The position numbers and the translations under genes were made by a program. From Streptococcus thalassemiae (GTDB taxonomy: Bacteria > Bacillota > Bacilli > Lactobacillales > Streptococcaceae): DNA of 64,000 nucleotides. Each line of letters starts with the position of its first letter. The first letter of the stretch is position 1. This document shows positions 54,802-63,951 of this stretch, in pieces. The notes under the pieces were generated by a model that was not told the DNA's origin, made no database searches, and worked only from the letters and a program-made list of their open reading frames with translations. Location of the stretch: assembly GCF_903645285.1 (NCBI RefSeq), contig NZ_CAHJXN010000004.1, positions 405,049 to 469,048 of the forward strand. Direction: 5' to 3'.

Positions 54802-56694
54802 TTACCAAATAATCACGCGCTCTTCTGGTGAACGCCACATACCGTCGCCTTCTTTGACATCATAGGTTGTAAAGAAATCATCGAAGTTTGGCACTTGCAC
54901 ATTGACACGGAGTTTGGCTGGCGCGTGCACATCGACGCTGGCCAAAAGTTTCATAAATTCTGGACGACCTTTCATGCGCCAGATGCGACCAAAGTTGTAG
55001 AAGAATTCTTCTGCTGAGAAGTCTGCTTCTCTCTTAGCTGCTTCAAGCGCTGCTGCGATTCCTCCCAAGTCAGCCACATTTTCTGACACAGTCAATTTAC
55101 CGTTGATGGTTGCACCATAAGAATCCTGTCCATCAAACTGGTCAATAACTTTTTGTGTTTTCTCCTTGAAGGCAGCATAGTCGCTCTCTGTCCACCAATC
55201 CTTGAGGCTACCATTTTCATCAAAGGACGCTCCGTTGGTATCAAAGGCGTGAGAAATTTCATGGGCAATCACTGCCCCAATACCACCGTAGTTAGCAGAA
55301 GATGACTGATGCAAGTCATAGAAAGGAGCCTGTAAAATAGCCGCCGGGAAGACAATCAGGTTCTTCTGTGGATTGTAATAAGCATTGACCATATGAGCAG
55401 GCATGCCCCATTCTTTGTAGTCTACAGGTTGGTTCCACTTGCTCCAACTGTGCTTGATTTCCACACACGCAAAGGCTAGAGCATTGTCAAAAAGACTAGC
55501 AGTCTCATCCACTACCTTGTCCTTGTAGCGTGCTGGCAATTCTTCTGGGTAACCGATGTAAGGCTTGATAACATTGAGTTTGACGATAGCCTTGTCACGA
55601 GTTTCTGGAGTCAGCCAGTCATTCTTGGCCAAGCGTTCCTTATAGACATCAATCATGGTTGCCACTTTTTTCTCCACGTCCGCCTTAGCTTCTGGGGAGA
55701 ATTTTTCATGGGCATACCAGAGACCCAAGGCTTGTTTGAAAGGACCTTGTGCTAGCTGGTAGGCAGCTTTAATCTTGTCTTTGGCTTCTGGAACTCCAGA
55801 AAGCGCACGGCTATAGGCACCTGACAAGACACGGATTTCTTCTGTTAAATAGCTGGTTGAAAGATTGACAACACTCAAAATCAAGGTTGCCTTGAGAAGA
55901 GGCCAGGCTTCTTCACTATAGAATTGCTCTGCTGCTTGCCAGAAGCGTTCCTCATCTACAATAACCTTGTCTGGCACTTGTCCAAGAACGGCTTGGAAGA
56001 AGTCATCCAAAGGTAGGGCAGGCGCAAATTTCTTGAAATCTTCGTAATCATATGGATGGTAAAGTTTAGCATACTCTGAACTTTCTTCATTAGAAAGCAC
56101 TACTGCCGCAACTCGGCGGTCCAATTCTAGTCTTTTCTCTAGCAAGTCTTCAATTTCTACATCAGAGAAATCATAAGCCTTGAGAAGATTTGCGCTGGTT
56201 TCTTTCCACAAAGTCAAGAGCTCCTCGCGCTGAGGATGGTCTTCAGCATAGTAGGTCGTATCTGGCAAAATCGTGCTTGGAGCGCTAGCCCACAAAACGT
56301 TGATTCTGGCATCCATAAAGTCTGGCGATACACCAAAAGGAAGGAAATTAGGTTTGCCAGCAAGCTCAAACTCTGCTAGTTTAGCTGTAAAATCCTCAAA
56401 AGTCTCCAATTCTTGGAATTCTTTAAGAAGTGGTAAGACAGGTTTGATACCGTCGGCTTCTCTCTTGTCAAAATCACGAACTAGGCGGTGGTATTTGACA
56501 AAGTTCGCCAAGATAGCATCCTCAGGCACCTCTTCATCTGCCAACCACTTGTCTGTTGTCGCCAACATCAAGTCTTCAATTTCCTGGTCTAAATCAACAA
56601 AACCTCCCGTTTGAGACTTATCTGCTGGAATTTCAGCTGTCTGTTGCCATTCCCCATTGATAGCATCATAAAAATCATCTTGATAACGTGTCAT
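54802..56694 (-). CDS. pepO: Endopeptidase O (neprilysin-like)
   Basis: A 630-residue M13 zinc metallopeptidase from ATG 56694; a 20-residue in-frame extension has no ribosome site. Zinc motif VIAHEISHAFD, third ligand in ENVADLGG and C-terminal YDVKEGDGMWRSPEERVIIW with the C-terminal Trp typical of M13. Pneumococcal PepO has no signal peptide yet is found on the surface, where it binds plasminogen and fibronectin. Divergent from psaB across a short intergenic region. Confidence 0.95.
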   Translation of the reverse strand: MTRYQDDFYDAINGEWQQTAEIPADKSQTGGFVDLDQEIEDLMLATTDKWLADEEVPEDAILANFVKYHRLVRDFDKREADGIKPVLPLLKEFQELETFEDFTAKLAEFELAGKPNFLPFGVSPDFMDARINVLWASAPSTILPDTTYYAEDHPQREELLTLWKETSANLLKAYDFSDVEIEDLLEKRLELDRRVAAVVLSNEESSEYAKLYHPYDYEDFKKFAPALPLDDFFQAVLGQVPDKVIVDEERFWQAAEQFYSEEAWPLLKATLILSVVNLSTSYLTEEIRVLSGAYSRALSGVPEAKDKIKAAYQLAQGPFKQALGLWYAHEKFSPEAKADVEKKVATMIDVYKERLAKNDWLTPETRDKAIVKLNVIKPYIGYPEELPARYKDKVVDETASLFDNALAFACVEIKHSWSKWNQPVDYKEWGMPAHMVNAYYNPQKNLIVFPAAILQAPFYDLHQSSSANYGGIGAVIAHEISHAFDTNGASFDENGSLKDWWTESDYAAFKEKTQKVIDQFDGQDSYGATINGKLTVSENVADLGGIAAALEAAKREADFSAEEFFYNFGRIWRMKGRPEFMKLLASVDVHAPAKLRVNVQVPNFDDFFTTYDVKEGDGMWRSPEERVIIW

Positions 56695-56810
56695 CTTGTT
56701 CTCGCTTTCATTTGTACTTGTTTTTAGCTTAACAAAAATTGCTTGGGAATGCAATTAAAAATGAACGGATGTTTCCCATCATTTTTCAGTTATTATTTTA
56801 ATTTTTTCAA

Positions 56811-56847
56811 AAATTAACTTGACTTAATTTTTTTTTTAATGTATATT
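56811..56847 (+). promoter_or_regulatory. psaBCA promoter with PsaR operator
   Basis: Inverted repeat AAATTAA-CTTGAC-TTAATTT (56811-56830) covers the -35 box TTGACT (56819-56824); 17-base spacer; -10 TATATT (56842-56847). This is the manganese-responsive PsaR site position known for psa. Confidence 0.85.
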
Positions 56848-56871
56848 AAGAGACAGGAGGAATATAAGTTT

Positions 56872-57594
56872 ATGATACGTATCGAAAACCTCAGTGTCTC
56901 CTACAAAGAAACGTTGGCACTTAAGGATATTTCACTAGTGCTCCACGGACCAACAATTACCGGTATTATTGGTCCAAACGGTGCTGGGAAATCAACATTA
57001 TTAAAAGGGATGCTGGGAATTATCCCACATCAAGGTCAGGCATTTCTCGATGACAAGGAAGTTAAAAAATCCTTACATCGAATCGCCTATGTCGAACAAA
57101 AAATCAATATCGACTACAACTTTCCCATCAAGGTCAAGGAATGTGTCTCGCTAGGACTCTTTCCCTCTATCCCTCTCTTTCGAAGTTTAAAGGCTAAACA
57201 TTGGAAGAAAGTGCAAGAGGCCCTTGAAATTGTCGGTCTAGCTGACTACGCTGAACGTCAAATCAGCCAACTGTCTGGAGGTCAATTCCAGCGGGTCTTG
57301 ATTGCTAGATGTTTGGTTCAGGAAGCCGACTATATCCTCTTGGATGAACCCTTTGTTGGGATTGACTCTGTCAGTGAGGAAATCATCATGAATACGCTGA
57401 GAGATTTGAAAAAAGCTGGGAAGACGGTTCTCATCGTCCACCACGACCTCAGCAAGGTTGCCCACTACTTCGATCAAGTCTTGCTTGTCAATCGAGAAGT
57501 GATTGCCTTTGGTCCAACCAAAGAAACCTTTACCGAAGCCAATCTCAAAGAAGCTTACGGTAATCGACTCTTTTTCAATGGAGGTGACCTATGA
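56872..57594 (+). CDS. psaB: Manganese ABC transporter ATPase PsaB
   Basis: A 240-residue ATPase from ATG 56872 (AGGAGG site). Walker [10 protein letters not shown], signature LSGGQFQR, Walker [13 protein letters not shown] and switch His in VHHDLSK. It powers Mn2+ uptake with PsaC and PsaA. The psaC start overlaps its stop in ATGA. Confidence 0.96.
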   Translation: MIRIENLSVSYKETLALKDISLVLHGPTITGIIGPNGAGKSTLLKGMLGIIPHQGQAFLDDKEVKKSLHRIAYVEQKINIDYNFPIKVKECVSLGLFPSIPLFRSLKAKHWKKVQEALEIVGLADYAERQISQLSGGQFQRVLIARCLVQEADYILLDEPFVGIDSVSEEIIMNTLRDLKKAGKTVLIVHHDLSKVAHYFDQVLLVNREVIAFGPTKETFTEANLKEAYGNRLFFNGGDL

Positions 57595-58439
57595 TTACAG
57601 AATTTATCGATGGATTGCAAAAATTCCATTTCTTACAAAATGCCTTGATAACAGCTATTGTCATCGGGGTCGTAGCTGGAGCTGTAGGATGTTTCATCAT
57701 TCTACGCGGGATGTCACTCATGGGAGATGCCATTTCACATGCTGTCTTGCCAGGTGTAGCCCTCTCCTTCATCTTGGGCGTTGACTTCTTTATCGGAGCC
57801 ATTGTCTTTGGATTGCTAGCTGCCATCATCATTACCTACATCAAGGGGAACTCGATTATCAAAAGCGATACCGCCATCGGCATTACCTTTTCTTCTTTCT
57901 TAGCCCTCGGTATCATCTTGATTAGTGTCGCTAAAAGTTCAACTGACCTTTTCCATATCCTTTTTGGTAATATTCTAGCCGTCCAAGATACGGATATGTT
58001 TATCACTATGGGCGTAGGGGCGGTCATTCTCTTGTTAATCTGGATTTTCTTCAAGCAACTCTTGATAACTTCCTTTGATGAACTTCTGGCTAAAGCCATG
58101 GGAATGCCTGTCAATTTCTATCACTACCTCCTCATGATACTCCTGACTCTCGTGTCTGTGACAGCCATGCAAAGTGTTGGAACTATCCTGATTGTAGCCA
58201 TGCTGATTACCCCAGCTGCAACTGCTTATCTGTATGCTAATAGCCTGAAAAGTATGATTTTCCTTTCCTCAACCTTTGGAGCTACAGCTTCAGTTTTGGG
58301 ACTCTTTATTGGCTATAGTTTAAACTTAGCAGCTGGTTCTAGCATCGTACTTACAGCTGCTAGCTTCTTCTTAATCAGTTTCTTTATCTCTCCTAAACAA
58401 CGATATTTGAAACTGAAAAATAAACATTTGTTAAAATAA
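57591..58439 (+). CDS. psaC: Manganese ABC transporter permease PsaC
   Basis: A 282-residue permease with about eight membrane segments of the ABC-3 (metal) family. [19 protein letters not shown] and the cytosolic coupling segment [17 protein letters not shown] are typical, as is the Asp/His-rich channel. Coupled to psaB by ATGA and 31 bases upstream of psaA. Confidence 0.96.
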   Translation: MITEFIDGLQKFHFLQNALITAIVIGVVAGAVGCFIILRGMSLMGDAISHAVLPGVALSFILGVDFFIGAIVFGLLAAIIITYIKGNSIIKSDTAIGITFSSFLALGIILISVAKSSTDLFHILFGNILAVQDTDMFITMGVGAVILLLIWIFFKQLLITSFDELLAKAMGMPVNFYHYLLMILLTLVSVTAMQSVGTILIVAMLITPAATAYLYANSLKSMIFLSSTFGATASVLGLFIGYSLNLAAGSSIVLTAASFFLISFFISPKQRYLKLKNKHLLK

Positions 58440-58470
58440 GGGGCAAAACCCCAATAAATTGGAGGATCTA

Positions 58471-59400
58471 ATGAAAAAATTAGGTACATTACTCGTTCTC
58501 TTTCTTTCCGTTATTGCTCTTGTAGCATGTGCTAGCGGAAAAAAAGATGCAGCTTCTGGTCAAAAACTAAAAGTTGTTGCTACAAACTCAATCATCGCTG
58601 ATATTACTAAAAATATTGCTGGTGACAAGATTGATCTTCACAGTATCGTTCCGATTGGACAAGACCCACACGAATACGAACCACTTCCTGAAGATGTTAA
58701 GAAAACTTCTGAGGCAGACCTCATTTTCTATAACGGTATCAACCTTGAAACAGGTGGCAATGCTTGGTTTACCAAATTGGTAGAAAATGCCAAGAAAACT
58801 GAAAACAAAGACTACTTTGCAGTCAGCGAAGGGGTTGAAGTTATCTACCTTGAAGGAAAAAATGAAAAAGGTAAAGAAGACCCACACGCTTGGCTCAACC
58901 TTGAAAATGGGATTATCTTTGCTAAAAATATCGCTAAACAATTGAGCGCCAAAGACCCTAACAACAAAGAATTCTATGAAAAAAATCTCAAAGAATATAC
59001 TGATAAGTTAGACAAACTTGATAAAGAAAGTAAGGATAAATTTAATAACATCCCTGCTGAAAAGAAACTCATTGTAACCAGCGAAGGAGCATTCAAATAC
59101 TTCTCTAAAGCCTATGGTGTCCCAAGTGCTTACATCTGGGAAATCAATACTGAAGAAGAAGGAACACCTGAACAAATCAAGACCTTGGTTGAAAAACTTC
59201 GCCAAACAAAAGTTCCTTCACTCTTTGTAGAATCTAGTGTGGATGACCGTCCAATGAAGACTGTTTCACAAGACACAAACATCCCAATCTACGCACAAAT
59301 CTTTACTGACTCTATCGCAGAACAAGGTAAAGAAGGCGACAGCTACTACAACATGATGAAATACAACCTTGACAAGATTGCTGAAGGATTGGCAAAATAA
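58471..59400 (+). CDS. psaA: Manganese-binding lipoprotein PsaA
   Basis: A 309-residue lipoprotein from ATG 58471 (GGAGG site); a TTG 12 bases upstream is in frame but is part of that site. Lipobox VALVAC/AS-like (IALVAC, Cys20). Metal ligands are His67 (GQDPHEYEP), the His in EDPHAWLN, Glu in [10 protein letters not shown] and Asp in QIFTDSIA. It binds Mn2+ and Zn2+ and is a conserved pneumococcal vaccine antigen and adhesin. A terminator separates it from tpx, through which some transcription continues. Confidence 0.97.
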   Translation: MKKLGTLLVLFLSVIALVACASGKKDAASGQKLKVVATNSIIADITKNIAGDKIDLHSIVPIGQDPHEYEPLPEDVKKTSEADLIFYNGINLETGGNAWFTKLVENAKKTENKDYFAVSEGVEVIYLEGKNEKGKEDPHAWLNLENGIIFAKNIAKQLSAKDPNNKEFYEKNLKEYTDKLDKLDKESKDKFNNIPAEKKLIVTSEGAFKYFSKAYGVPSAYIWEINTEEEGTPEQIKTLVEKLRQTKVPSLFVESSVDDRPMKTVSQDTNIPIYAQIFTDSIAEQGKEGDSYYNMMKYNLDKIAEGLAK

Positions 59401-59407
59401 GCCTCTG

Positions 59408-59442
59408 AAAAACGTCATTCTCATATGAGCTGGCGTTTTTTC
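59408..59442 (+). terminator. Terminator of psaBCA
   Basis: AAAACGTCATTCTCA and TGAGCTGGCGTTTT stem followed by Ts. Confidence 0.8.
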
Positions 59443-59522
59443 TATGCCCACATTTCCGGTCAAATCATTGGAAAATTTCGACTGTTTCAGCTACAATGGA
59501 AGAAAAAAGATTGGAGTATCCT

Positions 59523-60014
59523 ATGGTAACTTTTCTCGGAAATCCTGTGAGCTTTACAGGTAAACAACTACAAGTCGGCGACAAGGCGCTTGATTTTTCT
59601 CTTACTACAACAGATCTTTCTAAAAAATCTCTGGCTGATTTTGATGGCAAGAAAAAAGTTTTGAGTGTCGTTCCTTCTATCGATACAGGCATCTGCTCAA
59701 CTCAAACACGTCGTTTTAATGAAGAATTGGCTGGACTGGACAACACGGTCGTATTGACTGTTTCAATGGACCTACCTTTTGCTCAAAAACGTTGGTGCGG
59801 TGCTGAAGGCCTTGACAATGCCATTATGCTTTCAGACTACTTTGACCATTCTTTCGGGCACGATTATGCCCTCTTGATCAACGAATGGCACCTATTAGCA
59901 CGCGCAGTCTTTGTCCTCGATACTGACAATACGATTCGCTACGTTGAATACGTGGATAATATCAATTCTGAGCCAAACTTCGAAGCCGCAATTGCAGCTG
60001 CTAAAGCCCTATAG
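59523..60014 (+). CDS. tpx: Thiol peroxidase Tpx (PsaD)
   Basis: A 163-residue atypical 2-Cys peroxiredoxin from ATG 59523 (TTGGAG site). Peroxidatic Cys in [14 protein letters not shown] (Cys58) and resolving Cys in KRWCGAEGL (about Cys93). It reduces H2O2 and lipid peroxides with thioredoxin-like donors and links manganese supply to peroxide defence by position after psaA. Strong terminator follows. Confidence 0.95.
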   Translation: MVTFLGNPVSFTGKQLQVGDKALDFSLTTTDLSKKSLADFDGKKKVLSVVPSIDTGICSTQTRRFNEELAGLDNTVVLTVSMDLPFAQKRWCGAEGLDNAIMLSDYFDHSFGHDYALLINEWHLLARAVFVLDTDNTIRYVEYVDNINSEPNFEAAIAAAKAL

Positions 60015-60015
60015 A

Positions 60016-60069
60016 AAAAATCCTCTGTCACAAAGAGTTCCCTGCTCTTTGAAACGGAGGATTTTTGTT
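60016..60069 (+). terminator. Terminator of tpx
   Basis: AAAATCCTCTGTC...CAAAGAG and CTCTTTG...CGGAGGATTTTT, a long two-part stem. Confidence 0.88.
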
Positions 60070-60085
60070 ATTCTTTAATTATTGT

Positions 60086-60353
60086 TTATTTTGAAATGAA
60101 TCCTTCAAAATCTTTTAGTTGAAAATTATATTTTTCAGTGAGTAACACATTATCCACTGCAATATCTTCTCCCAATGGGTAAATATTTCTTTTGAAACGG
60201 TTGTAGGAGGAAAATCTCTCCTACACTATTATTGATTTTGAGAGAAAATTGCAAAATATCATCTACCAAACTTTCAATTATTAAGATTTTTTGCAGTTTA
60301 TCTGAATTAGAATCGCAAGACTTCTCGATAATATAATTGTCGAATTTTTTCAT
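60086..60353 (-). pseudogene. Frameshifted small ORF after the bacteriocin-type ABC operon
   Basis: Starts MKKFDNYIIEKSCDSNSDKL at ATG 60353 and stays open to residue 67. Near codon 58-60 (60170-60185) the sequence KYLPI changes frame; in the next frame it goes on as LGEDIAVDNVLLTEK and YNFQLKDFEGFISK to a stop at 60086. Removing one A would join the two into an 88-residue protein. I know no family. The same-strand position after the ABC genes suggests an immunity or accessory gene of that cluster. Confidence 0.5.
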
Positions 60354-60493
60354 TCTAACTTTCTCTTCACTATTTCTTCCTTTATCAAGAAAAAGTTACC
60401 TCAATATTGATAAAGTACAATTCTAAATTAACTCCAATTATTGATTCATGATAATATTTCAGTAACTCATCATGCAATTAAAAACAAGGATTT

Positions 60494-61126
60494 TTATTTC
60501 AGACGATCCATCGTGAACACTTCATCAGCCATCTCCCAAATTGCCGGATTATGTGTTGCGATAATGATTAGCTTATTATCATCTCGAAGAGATAGCAAAA
60601 TCTCCATAATCAACTGAGAGGTTGCTGGGTCTATTGAAGCTGTTGGCTCATCTGCCAGAATAAGGGGTGGATTCTTTAAGATAACTTTTGCCAAGGCAAC
60701 CCGTTGCGATTCTCCGCCCGATAACTCAAAGATGCGCTTATCTAGGTCAAGATAAGCCAGGCCGACCTGTTCTAAAGCCTGCTTCTGCCTCAACCGCTGT
60801 TCCGACCGACTCAACTTTTGACCAATGAGACCTAGCTTAAGGTTTTCTTCAATACTTTGGTTTTCAATTAAGCCAAAGTTCTGGAAGAGGTAGCCCAATT
60901 CGTGACGGAAAAAATCACTCGATTTATAATTGGCCAAGTCTTTACCTCGGTAAAAAATCGTCCCATCATAAGATTCTAATTTCCCAATCATGTTCATCAA
61001 GGTTGTTTTTCCGCTACCACTTGAACCAATTAAGGCATAGACTTTTCCAGCCTCAAATGTCATTGAAAGATTCGAAAATAACTCTCGTTCTCCAAAAGAT
61101 TTACTCACCTGTTTAAGTTCAATCAT
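60494..61126 (-). CDS. ABC transporter ATPase, bacteriocin-associated
   Basis: A 210-residue LolD/MacB-type ATPase. Walker A GSSGSGKTT, Q-loop FQNFGLI, signature LSGGESQR, Walker B LILADEPTASID and switch His in ATHNPAIWEM. It follows the 671-residue membrane protein with one base between, so they make one transporter. This pair is a known bacteriocin-associated efflux/immunity type in streptococci. AT-rich in the flanks. Confidence 0.9.
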   Translation of the reverse strand: MIELKQVSKSFGERELFSNLSMTFEAGKVYALIGSSGSGKTTLMNMIGKLESYDGTIFYRGKDLANYKSSDFFRHELGYLFQNFGLIENQSIEENLKLGLIGQKLSRSEQRLRQKQALEQVGLAYLDLDKRIFELSGGESQRVALAKVILKNPPLILADEPTASIDPATSQLIMEILLSLRDDNKLIIIATHNPAIWEMADEVFTMDRLK

Positions 61127-61127
61127 A

Positions 61128-63143
61128 TTAACCTCCCTTCAAAACAAGCATGGACATCTTGTTTTCTTTCTGCATTTGGACATGTAACTGTAAAAGAGAT
61201 AGACCAGTAAAGAGTAACAAGACTAAGAAAGCAACTAGTATCTCTACCTGAAGAAATACACTCGCAACAAATCCCAGTAAAAACACACCCAGTTGAGCAA
61301 AGAGATAAGTGCGATGGATTTCTAAGAACCTGAGACCTGCAATGCGTTTGATAAAAATGGCACGTCTAAATTCTTCAAAGTAGAGCCTATTCATAGTGTT
61401 AAACAACAAGATTGAAGTTGCAATCCCAAGCACAGCTCCTGCTAGCATTACCCAACGTTCCCTCTGGATATTATCCAATAATGTGATGTAGTTGTGGTAA
61501 CCTGTTTGCATTTCTGAGACCCAATTTTCAATGCCTTGTCTCTGGATAAGCTCTTGGGCATCAGACAATTGATTAAAGAGAATGTAGTTCTGTACTGCGT
61601 CTATCCAAAACAAAATGGACTGTGGACCAGTTGATTGGGGTGTTATAACAATGATGATTGGATCTTTCAAAAATTGTTGGTAAGAAATAGGGGTCGTATT
61701 ATACACAAAACGATCCTGACCTGATTCCAAATAACCTACCGTAGCAGTCATTTGCTGTCGTTCATCTTGACTAGACATGCGACTGGTTAAGTCGTCTTCA
61801 AAAACAGATTTATAATGTTCTTCCTCTGAACGGAGGTGTTCAGGCAGCAATAAGACAAACTCCCCTACATCAAGGTGATTCATCTTTTGCTCAATAGTTG
61901 TATCTACAGGAATGTTTTGACGCTCCAAGTATTGCGGTGTGACGATAAGGACATTGCCATTCGGGCTGTAATCGTACCATTCTGTAGAGGTTATAAAGTT
62001 TTTGGAGGAAGCCATGCCATTTTGCAAAGTACGGTCAATTAACTGGTGTCTAGATAAGAAAGCCTTTTGTTCTGAAACAGCCAGATCCATCAATTGATAC
62101 CAAGTTCTGAGTTTCCTTTGAGCTTGTTCATCAAAACCAGGACTCGTTCCTTCACGGCTGATTGATAGGGTAATCAGTTGCCTTTCCTGGCTCCAAGCCT
62201 CTTGTCCAATCCGATGCTGTTGCCAGGCTTGGGAATACTTTAAGCTACTCCCTATTCCCAGCGTTACAATAATAATCGCTAATAGTTGACCGATTAAAAT
62301 CAAACTAATGATTCCTCTGACAGGCACTTGCCCTTTTATAATCTGTATCAGGTGTATCTTTTTTATCCCAACTGCGAAGAGTTGAGCGAAAAACAGGGAG
62401 ATCGACAACAAGATGAGATTATAACTGAGCAAGCCTGCTCCTATGGTCATTAGGGATTGCGTTGGAAGCGACAGAATTTTTTGCATAAGAATGGTGAGCA
62501 CGCCAGCTAAACTGAAACCAACAGCTATCCCTTTCAAATCCTCACCAACTGGTCTAAGAAAAATGGACCACCGTTTCTCTCCTGAAATGAGGCGAATGCC
62601 CGACGACCGTAATTGGCTAATTTGACTAATTAAAGTCAGTGCTCCAAAGGTTAAGATGAAAATCAATAGACTGATTAACTGAAATCCGTTACTAAAGATA
62701 GCCATTAACGTAGATAGTTTAGATGGAATTGTCAGGTGCATATTAGTCAAGCCAAGTTGACTTAGCTCCTCCCTTAGCAAGTGAATATCTAGGTGTCCAT
62801 CGAATACAAAATAGTTTGTTTCAACACTACTACTTTGAGCATCTTCTAGATTTTTTTCCTGTAGCCCATCAGGCAACTTTCCGTCTCCAAAGGTCGTATA
62901 AGAAAAAACTGTAGTACCTTCTGAGTTAGGATCTTGGTGTTGAATCGCAATAAAGCTATCTGTTTCTTCTGCTAGTTTTTCCAAGCGTGTAGCAACATGC
63001 TGAAAAGTTGTTTCAGGGGAAGAATCATGTACAACAACGTTGGGGTAATAATGGGAGACATATGTATCAGTCCAAATGGTAAATACCCAAACAAAGAACA
63101 AACTAGCAAGCAGGTTGGATATGAGTATAAATAATTTTTTCAT
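61128..63143 (-). CDS. Bacteriocin-associated integral membrane protein (DUF1430 type)
   Basis: A 671-residue membrane protein: an N-terminal helix (about 5-25), a large extracellular part (about 30-150), four helices (about 155-300), a second extracellular domain (about 300-560) and three C-terminal helices (about 565-655). This is the layout of the permease that pairs with the adjacent ATPase and is annotated bacteriocin-associated. No transport substrate has been shown. It is downstream of the phrA-like gene and the micro-ORF, all on the same strand, so the operon is likely under the TprA-type regulator. Confidence 0.85.
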   Translation of the reverse strand: MKKLFILISNLLASLFFVWVFTIWTDTYVSHYYPNVVVHDSSPETTFQHVATRLEKLAEETDSFIAIQHQDPNSEGTTVFSYTTFGDGKLPDGLQEKNLEDAQSSSVETNYFVFDGHLDIHLLREELSQLGLTNMHLTIPSKLSTLMAIFSNGFQLISLLIFILTFGALTLISQISQLRSSGIRLISGEKRWSIFLRPVGEDLKGIAVGFSLAGVLTILMQKILSLPTQSLMTIGAGLLSYNLILLSISLFFAQLFAVGIKKIHLIQIIKGQVPVRGIISLILIGQLLAIIIVTLGIGSSLKYSQAWQQHRIGQEAWSQERQLITLSISREGTSPGFDEQAQRKLRTWYQLMDLAVSEQKAFLSRHQLIDRTLQNGMASSKNFITSTEWYDYSPNGNVLIVTPQYLERQNIPVDTTIEQKMNHLDVGEFVLLLPEHLRSEEEHYKSVFEDDLTSRMSSQDERQQMTATVGYLESGQDRFVYNTTPISYQQFLKDPIIIVITPQSTGPQSILFWIDAVQNYILFNQLSDAQELIQRQGIENWVSEMQTGYHNYITLLDNIQRERWVMLAGAVLGIATSILLFNTMNRLYFEEFRRAIFIKRIAGLRFLEIHRTYLFAQLGVFLLGFVASVFLQVEILVAFLVLLLFTGLSLLQLHVQMQKENKMSMLVLKGG

Positions 63144-63245
63144 AGTGCATTCCTTATTCTAAAACGGAGGGCAGAAATACCCCTGACCTCTATAAACTAA
63201 CAAGCTTACTAAACTATTGATAAAAGAATCTTCTTCAATTATTCT

Positions 63246-63278
63246 TTACCATCCTGCATCAAATCTAATTTTTAACAT
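63246..63278 (-). CDS. 10-codon micro-ORF with consensus ribosome site
   Basis: Reads MLKIRFDAGW then TAA, with AGAGGAGGA (63284-63292) six bases before the ATG. It lies in the 433-base interval 63144-63576, which has no other supported gene, 102 bases upstream of the 671-residue membrane protein. It could be a leader peptide, a signalling peptide or the shell of a deleted bacteriocin precursor. A second strong site AAAGGAGG near 63380 precedes only ATAGGATAC, a possibly lost start. Confidence 0.4.
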   Translation of the reverse strand: MLKIRFDAGW

Positions 63279-63592
63279 ATTATTCCTCCTCTGAATGAAA
63301 TATTCTGAAAATGAGCGAAATGCAACTACATATTTTAATTAGAAATCTCAGTCTGAATTATAGTATCCTATTTTTTCCTCCTTTCTAACTGCACGTTCCT
63401 TTCTACAGGCAGAGACCTAATTTTATAAACTAATCTTAAATACTTTAGATTTTGTAACTCATAATTTTCAACAGTTGGTTAGCTATGAAAGCATTTTATC
63501 AAACATCTCCATTCTTATATCTATCTGGTATTGTTACAAGCTCTCATAAGAATACCTTTCTCTAAATAGTTGAATTTTAAAGTAATACGAAA

Positions 63593-63762
63593 TCAATCAG
63601 CCTTCCCAACATCAAGTCCATTCGATTTTTTTGTGATTGTACTCGAACTTCCAATTGTCTATTCTTCTGAACAAACTGTTGATAGGGAATTGTATTACCA
63701 AATGCAAGAACACTTAGTAATACAAATATAACTATTTTTTTAATTCCACGATTTCTCCTCAT
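63593..63762 (-). pseudogene. phrA: PhrA-like quorum-sensing pheromone gene, frameshifted
   Basis: From ATG 63762 the frame reads MRRNRGIKKIVIFVLLSVLA (export signal), then 26 residues up to Gln44. At a run of seven A (63626-63632) it continues as KNRMDLMLG and ends at residue 61. In the neighbouring frame the same DNA encodes SNGLDVGKAD and a stop (63593-63625). LDVGKAD is, as I recall, the mature PhrA signal of the pneumococcal TprA/PhrA system. One extra A in the run would give an intact 56-residue pre-pheromone. Promoter TTGACT-17-TAGAAT is intact. As written the locus cannot make the canonical signal unless slippage occurs. Confidence 0.8.
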
Positions 63763-63794
63763 CTTATATTATGAACCTCCTTTCTTTCTGCTTA

Positions 63795-63823
63795 ATTCTA
63801 ACACACATATGAAAATCAGTCAA
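63795..63823 (-). promoter_or_regulatory. Promoter of the phrA-like gene
   Basis: Minus strand: -35 TTGACT (63818-63823), 17-base spacer, -10 TAGAAT (63795-63800). A GGAGG site (63776-63780) precedes the ATG by 13 bases, rather far. Confidence 0.8.
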
Positions 63824-63888
63824 GTTTTTATGTCTATTTTTACTTTTTTCGGGATTTATTACCATAAAGAATTATTTATTCCTTTAAC

Positions 63889-63917
63889 TTGCTATTTTGA
63901 ACTAAAAATTTTATAAT
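63889..63917 (+). promoter_or_regulatory. Promoter of the tprA-like gene
   Basis: -35 TTGCTA (63889-63894), 17-base spacer, -10 TATAAT (63912-63917), divergent from the phrA-like promoter 65 bases away. Confidence 0.7.
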
Positions 63918-63951
63918 GAAATTAAGCAAATAGGAAGGTTTATTATCTTTA

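Noticed and set aside
63577..63762. Taking the 61-residue frame as a normal bacteriocin precursor
   Set aside because: The signal-peptide start, the promoter and the LDVGKAD coding sequence in the neighbouring frame fit a frameshifted Phr pheromone better; there is no double-glycine leader.
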